Shown here in pieces: positions 48,982 through 61,259 of a DNA stretch of 64,000 nucleotides. A program made the position numbers and the translations under genes. The DNA is from Magicicada septendecula. Its lineage: Eukaryota > Arthropoda > Insecta > Hemiptera > Cicadidae. Under the pieces are notes generated by a model that was not told where the DNA came from, did no database searches, and saw only the letters and a program-made list of their open reading frames with translations. Numbering within the stretch: position 1 is the stretch's first letter; each line of letters starts with the position of its first letter. The stretch lies in assembly GCA_034769895.1 (NCBI GenBank), contig CM068367.1:350239111-350303110 (forward strand), in the 5' to 3' direction.

Positions 48982-49755
48982 TTCAAATTAATTGGTTCCT
49001 TTATGCATAATATATGTAACAGATTAAACTGAAAAAAATATGAACTGAAAAAATAAATTCTAATAAAAATTTGGATTAAAGGTATACAAACTCTCTAGCT
49101 TCACTCGACCATGTTGAAAAAAAAATTGGTTTTCTAGTCTGATCAGAGTATTATGCAACATTCTGCATAATTTATTCATTATGTATGCTTATTTCTTGTG
49201 TTTTGCCTTTAAGTAAACATTTTCGTATTTTTCTTATTTCTTTACACACATCAGTGTCTGTTATGTATCCATTTCTGATTGATACTGATACCTGAAGTTA
49301 AAAACCATACCGTGTTATGCATATAATTTTCATTACTTATCGAGTTAAAAAAAAAAGAAATTAAAATCTAAGCAATCCTACTAACCAGAATCTTGTTTTA
49401 ATATTGAAATACTAGGTAATTTATACATGAGTATATCTATTATGTACAAAGAAACTAAACTATTATATACACTAAAAGTAACACACATTCTATACAAAAG
49501 TATACACATTCTATTGACAGTTATTCTGGACACAAAAAGTAGTAATGCACTGTTCCAGTTACTACAAAACCAATTCTACATTTAGTCAATTAGTGAATAT
49601 CGATAACAGGGCACTCTCATGTATATTTAGCCGAACATGTTAGGCATTATACAGACTTTTTATTAATTAGTAATTCTTGTTTAAAGATGTAAATGTTAAG
49701 TTTCATAAGCACACGCTTTAACCAGTAACACACAATACACGATTTACTTACATAC
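48982..49755 (-). other. Intronic sequence after the last visible helicase exon
   Basis: AT-rich with no coding signal. On the minus strand it follows the donor site GTATGTAAG at 49755. The intron probably continues leftwards through all the nested elements. Confidence 0.7.
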
Positions 49756-49961
49756 CTTGATTTGGCAGCTTGCAGTAAATCAAACAATATCTCTATTTCC
49801 CTAATACCAGGAAGGAAAACAAGTACAGATCCTCTATGTTTAGTACTTGCACGGTGTCTGTTTTCCTTTTCATCAATGCTTCCAAAGACTTTTATAAGAG
49901 CCACACATGCTTTGTATAGAGCATCACTAATGGTATGATTGTCTAGCGACTCATACGGCAA
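49756..49961 (-). CDS. spn-E: Spindle-E/TDRD9-like helicase, exon with helicase C-domain start
   Basis: Acceptor ...tgcccAG before 49961 and donor GTATGTAAG after 49756 bound this exon (206 bp). It encodes ISDALYKACVALIKVF and SVLVFLPGIREIEILFDLL. The latter is the helicase motif IV region that follows the linker in DEAH helicases. It joins in phase to the exon at 51572-51736 and leaves a split codon at its 3' end. The next exon (with motifs V and VI, then the HA2 and Tudor parts expected for this family) is not found in the window. Confidence 0.85.
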
Positions 49962-51571
49962 CTGGGCAAGAAATTTTATTTGTAATTTATATTCTTATAC
50001 TTCACACACACGCACACGCACACACGCATGCACGCACACTTGCACAGCAGACTATAAGTAATTTTTTTAAACAATAATGTACGATCACAATAATTTTGAT
50101 ATTTATAAAAACCTGTTATGTAAATTAACTATTATTGTAATATAAATCAAAATTGCTCTGTTGCAAATGACTGCCCTATTTGGCAGAATAATATACAATT
50201 TCAACTTTAAAATGCTTTCATGAATTTGCAAATAATTTATCAATATTTGAGTTCATAATGAAAATAAATGATCACAAAGTTTTCTTTTATCTCTTTCATT
50301 ACATACAGTTAGGCATGGATGCCATGAGCTCTATGTCGATTGTGATATCATGGATCCCATTCTATGTATTTTGGTATTGTGAATACAAGTTGTCTGTTAA
50401 CTTCAGTGGGTGATTTATTATTTTTAATTACTTTCAGTGCTACTTAGATGTGTTTTTTTTTTTTTTTTTTTACAATTCACCTCAGTCTGTTAAACTTCCC
50501 TGCATGCAATTATGTAGCTATTGCTTATCTGAGCCAATTTTAAGATTCTCTTTGCTTTTTGCTTTCTTCTTGGGTTCTTATTGATTTTACACAATAAATA
50601 TCAAAATGTTATATTAACGAAGTAAGGGGAGCAAGTGACTGAGTCTGTATGAAAGATATTCCAAACGTAAAGCTACAAAAGCTCAGGGGAAATTTCTAAA
50701 TCAATTCACTTGCGAGTGATTTATACTTTGAAAACAAAAATTGTTTACAAACTTTCAATGTTTGGTGATCCTACAAGCTCAATCCATTTGGTGATCCTAT
50801 GAATGATTTTCATAGTTTTGATGTCATAGAATGTTCTTGGTCTCTGCTCTCTTAACCACATCATCATCAAGCCTTTAACCTCAATGTTGTAATCAAAAGT
50901 CTTTGTAGCCAGACATTCCTTACACTTATAAACAAATGACTGACTGAGGTCTATAGGATATATTATGTCAGTCTTCAAAGTATGCTGTCTGGTCTGATTG
51001 GAAATTTAAAATGTGTGTTGCAAGTTGGTAGTGCAGTACTGACTGGCTTATGTACATACCTGATGGGCTACAAACTTCACAAGCTTGAGAGTACAAGAGG
51101 CAATGGCAGTGACTACTGCCATGAGTGAAGTGGACATAATTTATAATAATTTAATATATTAAAAAAAAACTGCATGAATGTAAAATTTACATATTAAGAA
51201 CACCATTGAGATGTTCATACATCAAACTGAATACAAAACTAAAACAAGTCTTGTCTTTATTCTTGAAACAATAGTTTGAAAGGACAAAAACTCCTGTATT
51301 CATATACTGAAACTTTTTTAGACTTTATGTACTGAATAACTTGAGCAACCTACAAGAATAACTAACAGACATACTTCAGATGTCTGGAATTCTTTCAATT
51401 TGGTACTTGCCTAGTAAAATTTTTGTATGTTCATTCCCTGTGGAAAACTATACGATACAAGCATAAAATTTCTTTTTTAATTTAACCTTAAGTTATAAAC
51501 AATTTTTTTTAATTAAAAGAGAATAACCCAATTACTAAATGTATACAATATTCACTTAAACTATTACTTAC
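49962..51571 (-). other. Intron of the helicase gene, with a mariner relic
   Basis: A 1.6-kb intron bounded by GTAAGT and AG. It contains a mariner fragment (50740-50990) and a CA/CG-rich stretch near 50005-50045. Confidence 0.75.
50740..50990 (-). pseudogene. Mariner transposase C-terminal relic in intron
   Basis: The minus-strand frame reads MMMWLREQRPRTFYD, then IIHRITKWIELVGSPNIES. This resembles the end of mariner transposases (WLREQ...FY...G...L..RW.KCI...G.Y.E). No catalytic part is present. An old fragment. Confidence 0.55.
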
Positions 51572-51736
51572 TTTTCCAAAAACATCTCCAAAACTATCAA
51601 GATAAAACTGAAGTACTTGATACTTTTGACTTCTCTGAATTTCATAGATAACAGCCGGAGATCTTATTATGCCTACTTTAACTGTGAAGTAATTAGCAAA
51701 GCGAGATGTGTCTATTGTTGCAGACATCAATACAAC
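51572..51736 (-). CDS. spn-E: Spindle-E/TDRD9-like helicase, motif III exon
   Basis: 165 bp, phase 0 on both sides; acceptor tttgtttAG, donor GTAAGT. Encodes VVLMSATIDTSRFANYF: motif III (SAT), followed by the beginning of the linker to the second helicase domain. It joins the preceding exon at RVK-VVLMSAT, a junction typical of DEAH helicases. Confidence 0.9.
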
Positions 51737-53226
51737 CTAAACAAAAATACACCTTCAAGTTTACATTATATAGAGAAAAGATTACTTCTATTTCGAGGAC
51801 AATTAAAGGTAGAACAAAACGTTAATTAAATAAATATTTTGACAAATTTGGAGGAACTTACATTACTCTGAATATTTCACCGATTTGTACAGCATCTTTA
51901 GTAATGAAGTTATCATTTATCACTGTTCCATTTTTAATGTCAAGTATAATTCTGTGAGTCATATCTCACTTCATAACTTTCACTGTGGTTTTTCACTGTT
52001 AAGACACTTTTGGGGGTAAACTATGTGTTTTCTTTTTCTTAGCACCAAAAGTTTTACCAATTATACAATAAGGCAACCACAGCAGCCTGATCAAGACTTT
52101 GTCCTAAGACTGATCCTACCCTTATTTATACAGTAGTCCTTGCATACAACTGTTACATTTAAGCCCGTAAATTATACATCTATAAGTCCAAACTGTCAAC
52201 AAACGTAAACATTGTTACAGAAAAATTATTTTGTGTGTGCAAGGAAGTGTGTAACAATATTTTACCATCATTAACAAATAATGATAACAATTCTATAGAG
52301 ATATATAGATAGTTATGATGAAATCAGGTGTGTGAACATTGACAATTTGTTATTGTTGTCTTACTTGAATAAAATGTTTTTATTTATGAGTTAATTCTTT
52401 TGATTGCTCAAGAGAAATAATTATGAAGCTTTGCAATTACTACTGTTTTCAAATATAACTTAACGATCATTTTTTTGACTAAGCTCTGCTATTGCCATAC
52501 CATCCTTCCTGATGTGCCTCATAGGTTCTTGATGACTGGTCTTTGCAATAACACTTTCATTGTAGCAGTGTATATAATAAAACAAAGAAGAGGCAAGCCT
52601 TCAAGAAGCAGATACACAAAGTCAGTAGAGTGTGTCTTGCAGACAGTTGAGTGTTAATGTGTGCACTCCAACTGAAGCAGAAACCCGATTTGCGCATCTG
52701 CTAATTTTCGTGGTACTATATTATAAAAAATAGGCCAGATTTTGAGAGATTTTAATATACTGACTATACTTTCACCAACTAATAAAATGGACCTTTTATT
52801 AAATTCACTGAAAGACAACATGCCACTATCAAAAGCTGATGTTTACAAGGTTCCATGTAGTTGTGGTGATGAATAAATTGAGCAAATGTGATCGTAGGTA
52901 TTTAATGATAATGGTTATTGTGTAGTTCCACAATGAATAATTTTTTACTATAAATGTAATTACTGTAACTTCCTGGACTGCTTGGACAAGGGACTAATTT
53001 GTTGCAATTTATGTGAATGTTTATAACAACTGTAGGAGGGGCAACTTACTGTGTAAATAGATTGTTGACCCAGCCTCCACAGATGCTTCATTATTTGGTA
53101 TTATCAACCTACAGTTGGTTTTTAATTTAATGAACCAAATGATTAAATGGTGTCTAATTTTCATAGTTATGTCCTCTTAGCGAATAGAAAAAATATATCC
53201 ATTGGATTTTTATTCACCCTGTACTG
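51737..53226 (-). other. Intronic sequence, nothing recognised
   Basis: Part of the 4.5-kb intron 51737-56261. No repeat ends or domains seen in this part. Confidence 0.6.
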
Positions 53227-53364
53227 CAGGGGTCCCCAACCGGTGGTATGCAAGAAGAACTAGCTAGGAAAAAAATATTTACTTTAAAAAATAAATAAAA
53301 AATTTATGTTCAAAACAATAAATTTTCGTGGGACATGATTTAAAACAATTACCTGTATAATAAC

Positions 53365-54919
53365 TAGAGGTGGGCTAAACTGTTATTTTAAAATACTAGG
53401 TATGAAAATACCGTTCCAAAAAAATAACAGGTACAAATACCTGTTATTATATACTATATATACATAACCTATATTATCCTTTGTAAGTAACTCGTTTTGA
53501 GTTTCCTGCAGGTCTCCTATGTAATATCTTCAAATAAATATACTGCAAGTAGGTTTATTTTCACCTAGATAAACCTATTAATATATTAATAAACCTACTT
53601 GCTGTGTATTTATTTGAAGATATTATATAACCTATACTATATAATTTGTTATAAGAAATAAATTGAAACTAAAAGTATTAACAGTGTTACTTTACACTGT
53701 GACTTTATTAAACTATTACTGTTTAAATGGAAATAAGAAACAAGAGAATTTATAGGCCTATCTCCCTTTGGGAATACCAATTTAAGTTTTCACTAGTAGT
53801 AAACAAACTAACACTGGTTAGACAAATCAGTTGCGAAACTCGGGGCAATTAAATAATTTAGAGTTGGCCTACACGTAATACCACAAAAAATAATGTGAAA
53901 AAACATCAGAAACGTATAATAAAAACATAACAGTAAGCCACAAGAGTGAATGAGAATAAACAAAATTTTACAAATAAAAATAAAAAACAAATTGTAGTAA
54001 ATTAAATATAAATACATAAATAAAAACTTATAAATAATAAGCAATAACAAAAGTAAATTAAATGCATTACAGTTATTTAAGGAACAGGACTAGATAAAGT
54101 GCATAAATGTCCATTACAACAGTCTCATCATTTACGTGAGATGTGTAGTGAAGTTAAAATCACATTAATAAAAAGTATAACATAGCTTATCAACATCAGC
54201 CACTCTATAGGTTATAACTCAATATAATTAAATACGATTTCACTAACTACTCGGAACATAAAGTTTTTTTGAGTAAAAACATAAAGTTTTACCAACCGAT
54301 TTTAGTTACAAGTTGGTGACTAGTATAATATATAATTTATTAGCATATAATCTGTATTCTATATCTGCATATCACACGAGAATAAATGTAACAGCAGGAT
54401 GAATTATTTCCTTTATTAAAAACAGCTTCGTCTCTTTGCGCAGAATGAAGTATACAGGACGAAAAAGTGGCTCATACTATATACTCATATTTCCTACTCG
54501 AAATATGCTTGATGCTACCTGTTCCTAAAATACTAGGTGTTCCTAAAATATTAGGTGTTACTAAAATACTACTGTTACTCTGGAACGCGTTGTTCCTTGT
54601 GTATCGGTGATACCACTAGTATTTTAAATACCTAGTATTTTAAATAACGCGTTACTGGCTGTTCCTTGCGTTCCAGCGATATTTTTGTACGCCTAGTATT
54701 TGGCCTTGGTTTACGTAATCTTGCATACTTTTTGTGTGTGTGTGTCTGTGTAGGTGCATAGGGGGTGTGTCTCGACTCGGAACAGCGAGGGCGGCGTGTC
54801 TCGACTCGGAACAGAGTCGCCGCGAATAACAGGTATTTCAACTTTTCAGTCACTGTTACATCCGTTCCACAAGAATATCGTTCCAAAATACCTATTACAG
54901 GTATATCGGCCCACCTCTA
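53365..54919. mobile_element. Non-autonomous DNA element nested in the hAT element
   Basis: Ends TAGAGGTGGGC and GCCCACCTCTA are perfect inverted repeats, with a perfect 8-bp duplication ATAATAAC on each side (53357-53364 and 54920-54927). The 8-bp TSD points to hAT. It lacks a transposase. Subterminal motifs of the form AAAATACTAGG and its complement recur at both ends (53388; 54525-54575; 54610-54650; 54690). Confidence 0.9.
53522..53625. repeat. Foldback (inverted repeat), arms about 36 bp
   Basis: Arms at 53522-53557 and 53590-53625 (taatatcttcaaataaata and its complement; gtaggttta and taaacctac) are nearly perfect, separated by about 32 bases. It lies inside the inner hAT-like element. 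Confidence 0.88.
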
Positions 54920-55442
54920 ATAATAACACAACCTAAACTCTTTGCAGTAATATTTCATTAGATGTCTGCTCTTATCTTATTTTTTGTGTCAAGTTTAATA
55001 TCTTTTGTGTGAAAATGGAGCCACTGAACTTGTTTACGTTAAAAACAAAATGTAGGAACAGGATGTCTACTGAGTGTGATTTAAGGTTAAAAGTAACATC
55101 AATAGAACCTGACATTAACTCTCTGGTACAAAATAAGCAGCAACAAGTTTCACATTAATTATTTTCTTTTTAATATGTTATTTTTCAGAAAAAAACTTGA
55201 TACTTTACTTTAGCATAGAACCAACCTCAAATTGATTTTTAAAATCAGTTTCTGTTTTGTAAGTTCTTTGTATTAGATTTAAATAATTATACATAACTAG
55301 GAATAATAAGATATACTATTCATGTTGTATCAAGTTTTTTATTGAGAAAACCCCAATAACCTTTCTTTAAACTCTGGTGGTACGCGAAATGAACGCAGAA
55401 GAGTAACGTGGTGCACAGGTCCAGAAAGGCTGGGAACCACTG

Positions 55443-56261
55443 CTATAGTGTATCCAATTTGGCTTACAATATTTATAATGTACTAATTTATTCCACAGCA
55501 ACTTGATATATTTCTATATTAAACAATTTTTAGCTTACTATTCATATGACTATTTTATGGAAATCTTTCATTTCTGTGGCAAAATGAATAGTCCAACTTA
55601 ATTCCATTTGCTGCAAATGGATGTAATCATTAAGGTAAAGTTTCAAGCAATTAGTACAAACCATTTAACATTATCAACATCCGTAAAAGATTGGAAAAAC
55701 TTGTGCCACTTTTCTGGTATCATTTACTTTACTCATATTATAAAATGTCATTTTTATTGTTTCATGATTTTGTTAAATTTTAACATCACTAATGTAATTC
55801 TTATGTTTCATGCTTACTTACCTTCTTGTTTACAACAAAATACACAGCAAAAACTGATTCTTTTTTGTTGATAATTTTTTTTTTATTTACAAAAATTTGA
55901 ATCCCCCACCAGAGAAGAAAAATCATGGCTGGACCCCAGATAACACATAAATTAAAAGTAATAAACAATGCAAATTAAATGTACTGATTGTATATAATGG
56001 ACTTTTCTCTTATACATGTATACATACAAAATACATGTGAACTATTTAGCATAGATTTTAAGAAATTAAAAGAATGTTACATGTAAACTGATGCACTTGT
56101 ACACAGATACATCCAAAGCCAAACGCTCATTCACCTTTTGGCAATTCTGATATACTGTGAATTATACGAAGTAATTCTTTCTAAAGCATATGAAGTGAAT
56201 CTATTAATCTAGATAAATGTTGCCTTAACGTTGCTTTAAGACTCTATAAACTCTGTATTAC
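55443..56261 (-). other. Intronic sequence, nothing recognised
   Basis: The remainder of the 4.5-kb helicase intron. No domain or repeat end identified. Confidence 0.6.
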
Positions 56262-56465
56262 CTTCACTCGTGGTGAATTTGTTCTCAGAAACTTTCGGAC
56301 AACTAACATTGTAAAATCCAGATCTTCATCTCGTTCGTGAATTTCATCTAGTACAACATGAGTGTAATCGTTCATATGCTTTGCAGCTATTAGTTTCTGT
56401 AAAAATACTCCCGTTGTGCAATATAGTATTCTAGTATCATCATTCGCTACTTTATCTAAGCCAAT
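56262..56465 (-). CDS. spn-E: Spindle-E/TDRD9-like helicase, DEIH-box exon
   Basis: 204 bp, acceptor tttttcAG, donor GTAATA, phase 0. Encodes IGLDKVANDDTRILYCTTGV and LLQK-type sequence, then HVVLDEIHERDEDLDFTMLV (Walker B/motif II, here Asp-Glu-Ile-His) and RKFLRTNSPRVK. The GLDK...TGVFLQK and DEDLDFTMLVVRK patterns fit TDRD9/spindle-E better than splicing DEAH helicases. The family acts in germ-granule piRNA production to silence transposons. Confidence 0.93.
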
Positions 56466-57023
56466 CTGAAAAATTTTGTAAAACATGCCATTAAATATAC
56501 ATGATACTGTAAATTAAAAGAAGTCAACATCTTTGTCTTTGTTTTCCACAGAATTTATATAACTTGTTTTACATATTTCTTTTCTGTTATTTCCATATCT
56601 TAAAAATTATAGTATTGTGTCTAGACTTTCAAGAAACAAAATATCAACTCTAGCATTTAGTACGTTTTTAGTATAATATGTTATATTTTCATTAAACTAA
56701 AAATTTACTCTTATAATCAGCCTTTTTTTTATTGTGAGACAAAACGAATGTTGGTTTATTAAAGGAAAATATATGTAACTAAAGTTATAATTTGTCAATT
56801 TGATTTCTAACATTACGATTGCAATATGTGACAATCACACATTTGATGAGCAAAATAGAAGCTATGCTGCAACTTGGTTTAAGAGTAGAAAATTTATTGA
56901 TATAAAATATTTTCCAACAAATTTTATTATACTGCCTTACAAAACAATTATTAAAAATCTGTGTTTATGTACTGTCTTACTTTTCCTTTAGTGTGCATGC
57001 ATTTTGTCATACATAAAGGATAC
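56466..57023 (-). other. Short intron of the helicase gene
   Basis: 558 bp between donor GTATCC (57023) and acceptor AG (56466-56467). No repeats recognised. Confidence 0.8.
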
Positions 57024-57245
57024 CTGATATCCAATCAAAGTGCCAACTTGCCAATTACGCTCCTTAGCAACACGTTTTGCTACAGACATAGCAGCAATTC
57101 TACGTGGTTGTGTTACGACTATATTGCAGTGCTTTCGTTTTGCTGCATGACTGTCCAAAATAAATTGTGGCACCTGTGTAGTTTTACCACAACCTGTGGA
57201 TCCCTTTATAATTGTAACTGGGTATGCAGCAATTCGGGAAACAAT
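57024..57245 (-). CDS. spn-E: Spindle-E/TDRD9-like helicase, P-loop exon
   Basis: 222 bp, acceptor tatgtAG, donor GTATCC, phase 0. Encodes IIKGSTGCGKTTQVPQFILD (Walker A/motif I) and NIVVTQPRRIAAMSVAKRVA (motif Ia), ending GTLIGYQ. It joins IGLDK in the next exon, reproducing the GYQVGL-type junction of DEAH helicases. All ATP-binding residues are present. Confidence 0.94.
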
Positions 57246-59514
57246 CTACATAAAATAAATCTAATTATAATAAATGGGTATAACTTCTTAAAACAGAATT
57301 ATTAATTGTGCCATTAGGATAATGTACAATACAGTTAAATTATCTAAACTACTTTAAATAATAGCACTGGCTAGTAGTAGGATAACCACAGTTCAGTTTG
57401 ATCACAAAATGTGGAATTGAACATGTTCATTTACAATTATGTCTTTTGTAATGCACTTCCAATAAAACAATGATTATTACCAGAGTTTGGTACTTTCACA
57501 CAACTTCTGACATTTACTTGTACTAAGTAGCTAGCAAAAAGACTACCTGTGAAGGGTGTTCAAAAGTTAGTCCAATATGTTATTATAAAGAATAGCAATA
57601 TATATGTTTTTTTAATTTACTTTTTTATCAGATTCCACATGGCTTGTTTCAATACAGTCCATGCCATTAACGAGCCACTTATCACAGTGGAGGCACAACT
57701 GATTGTTTCTTTTTTTTATAGAATCAGCCACCTTTGTCACAGGCATTTTGTAACTTTACTTTGCAGTTCATTACCACATATCACTGAAAATAAGGAACTT
57801 ACAAGTGATAGTATTACGGAATTGGTGTATTACAGTCAAACAAGAGGTGGTAATCACTTAGCATAAAATTAGGGTTATGTACGTGAACAGGATTAGTCAA
57901 CTGTTTCCATCCGAATTATGTAATGAATCCGAATTATGTAATGAGAGTTCCAAAGAGGTGAGCATATTCACTGATAAAAAGAGAAAGTCAACATCTTCTA
58001 CATTTTATTTTAAACGACATGTCACTATTTGTACAAGGTTCATGATAAACAGGCAAAGTACACTGTTGTACAATGTACTAATACAGGCAAGATACTATAA
58101 GGCTTTCTTGTAAATTACATCACAATAATGCCTACAAATAATCTTTCTTGGTGAGACTGGTTGAATTTTTATTGTTAGTGACATGTTTTCAATGTTAGGA
58201 CTGATGTTTTGATCCAATAATACATTCCACTCTTACTTCCTGTTACAAAATGGATTAACTTTTGTTGCCTTCATTCCAGTAACAATGTAGGATACAAATC
58301 ACTTATGGAAGACATTTATTCTTATTCTCTTCTGTCAACACACTGAACTGAACTAATAATTCAATTTATTGGTGACAATTTCATGAATACAGTAGGTGAA
58401 ATATCAGAAAACTCAAAAGGAGAGGGCAGAAATCATGAAATATTAGTGGAAGCTCTCACCTTTGAGATCACATACTTAATGAACTTAAACTGACTCTTCC
58501 ATGTAAAGGTGTAATGGTTTACCAATGAATAAAGGAAGGTGTAATACATAAACAAGATGGTGATTGAAATATATATACAAGATATATACGTACATGGAAC
58601 TTATCCCTGTAAGGAATGTTTCCCTATCAAACATACCATTACCATACCATAATGTAAAAAAACTTTATTTTAATTAACATTTTTGATAAATCACAAATTT
58701 AATGGAAAACAAACTAAACTGCTAACACTTCATATGCTTAAGTCACAAAACTGACAAAAAGAGATAATCAATCAAATTAATAAGATTATCACTAGGGCAG
58801 GCTGGGTTAACAAAACTTGCACTCATTAAAAAAAAAGATGGTTTTTCATACTGCTAGTAATAATTTTTGCATCTGAAAACTTTGTTGATTAACAATATAC
58901 TGAAACATTATCTACGAAACAAGTAGCTATAAAGAGATGATGCTAGGAATTTACTTTGAGAACAAGAAACCATACAACTAGAACTGGAAAGGGCAAATGT
59001 GACAAACAATGGTGTGCAGAATAATGAAGTGGAAATTAACCTGGGCTGTACATCTGATTTCAGTCTATCAGGTAGACTGATAGGACAGTACTACAGTATC
59101 AAGAACTGGAAGAAGAAATGAAGAAATGAACCTACTAAAACAATCCCAATGCTCTATGGTCCAAGACAATGACTGTAAAAATTAGTGGCCCAAAACTGGA
59201 AGTATATTACATTCAAGAGTAGATATACAAGGATAAACAAAGAGGTAAAAAATTATTTAAAAAACACACATTTCCTACAGTTACATTCATATTCTTTTCC
59301 TAATGATGGTACACAATAAATCATCAAACTATAGGACAGTTATACAGTAGGTGAAATACTAAAGTACATCAATTACCTTCTTTACTAGAACAAGTTTTTT
59401 ATTTTTCATATATAAAGATATAACCAATTATTTTTATAGGGTTTAATACAGTTTTTTATTGCTAATCTATACAATAGGTATGAAAGTTCAAAATTCAAAA
59501 TGTTTTATATTTAC
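57246..59514 (-). other. Intron of the helicase gene, nothing firmly recognised
   Basis: A 2.3-kb intron. A few short frames exist but none has a domain. No clear inverted-repeat element was found. Confidence 0.65.
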
Positions 59515-59670
59515 TTCGTTTCTGCAATCCATTACAGGGAGGTCAATTTCAATTTTCGGCTTCTCAAATGAATAATTGTCATACACTTGTGTTAAATCTT
59601 CGTAGATTCCTTCCATGTTAGGTGCAGTACCGACTGTAGTCAACTCATCAATTTGAGATAGAGAATTTGT

Positions 59671-59701
<31 letters not shown>

Positions 59702-59769
59702 CCATCATCCATATCATTTAAACCAGAAATGGCTAGAACCTTCGGCCTTAATACTCTAGATGGTTTTCC
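59515..59769 (-). CDS. spn-E: Spindle-E/TDRD9-like helicase, N-terminal exon with Asp run
   Basis: 255 bp, acceptor ttccacAG, donor GTAAAT, phase 0. Encodes GKPSRVLRPKVLAISGLNDM, an acidic run of about ten Asp encoded by a GAT repeat (59675-59710), then YDNYSFEKPKIEIDLPVMD. The last part corresponds to the short segment that precedes the P-loop in this family. There is no start codon at the exon's beginning, so at least one more 5' exon lies further right; I could not identify it. Confidence 0.85.
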
Positions 59770-60328
59770 CTGTGGAAAAATTAAGATTCTAAATTAAATA
59801 TTTAAAGTATATATTAGTGCAGCTGGTGATTGCACTGTTTTAAGGTAAATGTTATAAATCATTATTTTTTTTATATGAATTATTTCCGAGTATGTAAATG
59901 ATGAGAGAGATGGAGGGGGAGGGGAGAGGGAGAGAGGGGGGAGAGAGAGTGAGAGAGAGGGGGAGGGGGGAGGGAGAGATTAATTTTATATCAACTGTTG
60001 GTACAATTTGCACAGATCTGTTTAACTTAGACACAGTCACTTATAAAAGCATGTGTAACTTTTGAAGATACAATTCGGAAGAAGACAGCTGATGCCTGAA
60101 TTGAAGTGAATATCTGACACCTGATCTGATTAACGAAGTGTTAAAAGTTACAGTGGCAATAGAATTCTGAGAAACTTACATTCTGAGAATTCTTAGGTTA
60201 CATGTATAACCTAATAAAGTATGTGCATTTGTGTGAGAGAGTGAGAAAAAATATATTATTCTTGTATGCTGAATGAAGGGTTATTTTCTAAGAGAGGACA
60301 AAAATAAATGACAACTGATAACTGCATA

Positions 60329-60366
<38 letters not shown>

Positions 60367-61220
60367 TTTCTTTATAAGTAATTCTTGATATTCTTGCAGT
60401 ATCTGTATTATATGTTGTATCATAAAATAACAAACACTTCTGAAATTACTTGTTTTTATCACTGCTGATTTTAATCTAATTTTTCTTATGCTCATATAGG
60501 TAGCTTATCTGCTATATAATTTATATAGAAATATATAGAAACCTCTTATGATGCGGCTTGAATTTTTTAATATGATACAGTTCAAATTTAAAATCATGTC
60601 CAAATAGTGATAGAAATAAGCAAAATATACTAGTAGAAGTAATTGTAGAGTGGAAATGAAAACTGGGCTAAGTGCCACAAACATGAAAATGGAGTTTATT
60701 GTCAAAATGCAGGTTAAGTGCTATCTCCAGTACACCATAAAGCAGACTGTCTGAAATTTTCCCCACTAGTGGTTCAAATTCTACCCATAAGAAGTGCACC
60801 TGGATTAAACGCTGCAAGCGGTGAAATGCAAAGAGGGACAGTGCCAGGCAACAGCTGATATAATTAGTGAAATTATATTGCACATTTTCAGTGACTGTGA
60901 CATGTAAAGTTTGATATTTGATTTGGCTGTGCTTTTCATGATACTTTATATTATATGTAGTTAGTATGATTAATCCTCAGTTCTTGAACACTGAAAAATC
61001 AAACTAAAAAGAAAAGACAAAAAAGTGGAGAGGGGAGTGAAAAAGGTGTTAGAAAAGAAGGGCTGGAAGTGAACAATATACAAATAACCAGGGATAAACA
61101 GTACAGGCAAAACAACCACCATCAAATAAGGCAATTTTTTTTTAACATGTTAAAACAAAGTGAATGTTTTAGTGGATGATTAGTGAGGATCGGTCAATAA
61201 TACAACTTTAGTTATTTTGC
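59770..61220 (-). other. Intronic or upstream sequence with simple repeats
   Basis: Contains a GA-rich tract at 59904-59978 and an AC run at 60332-60363. No first exon or promoter recognised. Confidence 0.6.
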
Positions 61221-61259
61221 GTCGACGTTTCGACAATATTTATTGTCATCTTCAGGACC
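61221..61259 (-). ncRNA. Hammerhead-ribozyme-like motif
   Basis: On the minus strand the boxes occur in hammerhead order: CTGAAGA (fits CUGANGA), a hairpin of 7 bp (GACAATA/TATTGTC), then GAAAC and GTC. A three-base GTC/GAC helix I is possible. Hammerheads of this minimal type are known from Penelope-like elements, and a Penelope-like ORF lies on the same strand at 63071-63799. Helix III is at most minimal, so activity is uncertain. Confidence 0.5.

Larger units (their letters stand above)
53227..55442. mobile_element. hAT-like non-autonomous element (outer)
   Basis: Left end CAGGGGTCCCCAACCGGTGG, right end GGCTGGGAACCACTG. Together they form an inverted pair of the CAGNGGTTCCCAACC type common in hAT elements. 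Flanks CTGTACTG and CTATAGTG agree at six of eight bases, fitting an aged 8-bp duplication. No transposase is present. A second element (53365-54919) is inserted within it. Confidence 0.75.

Noticed and set aside
60668..60883. Minus-strand 71-codon frame as a first exon of the helicase gene
   Set aside because: No splice donor in phase and no resemblance to the N-terminus of the family.
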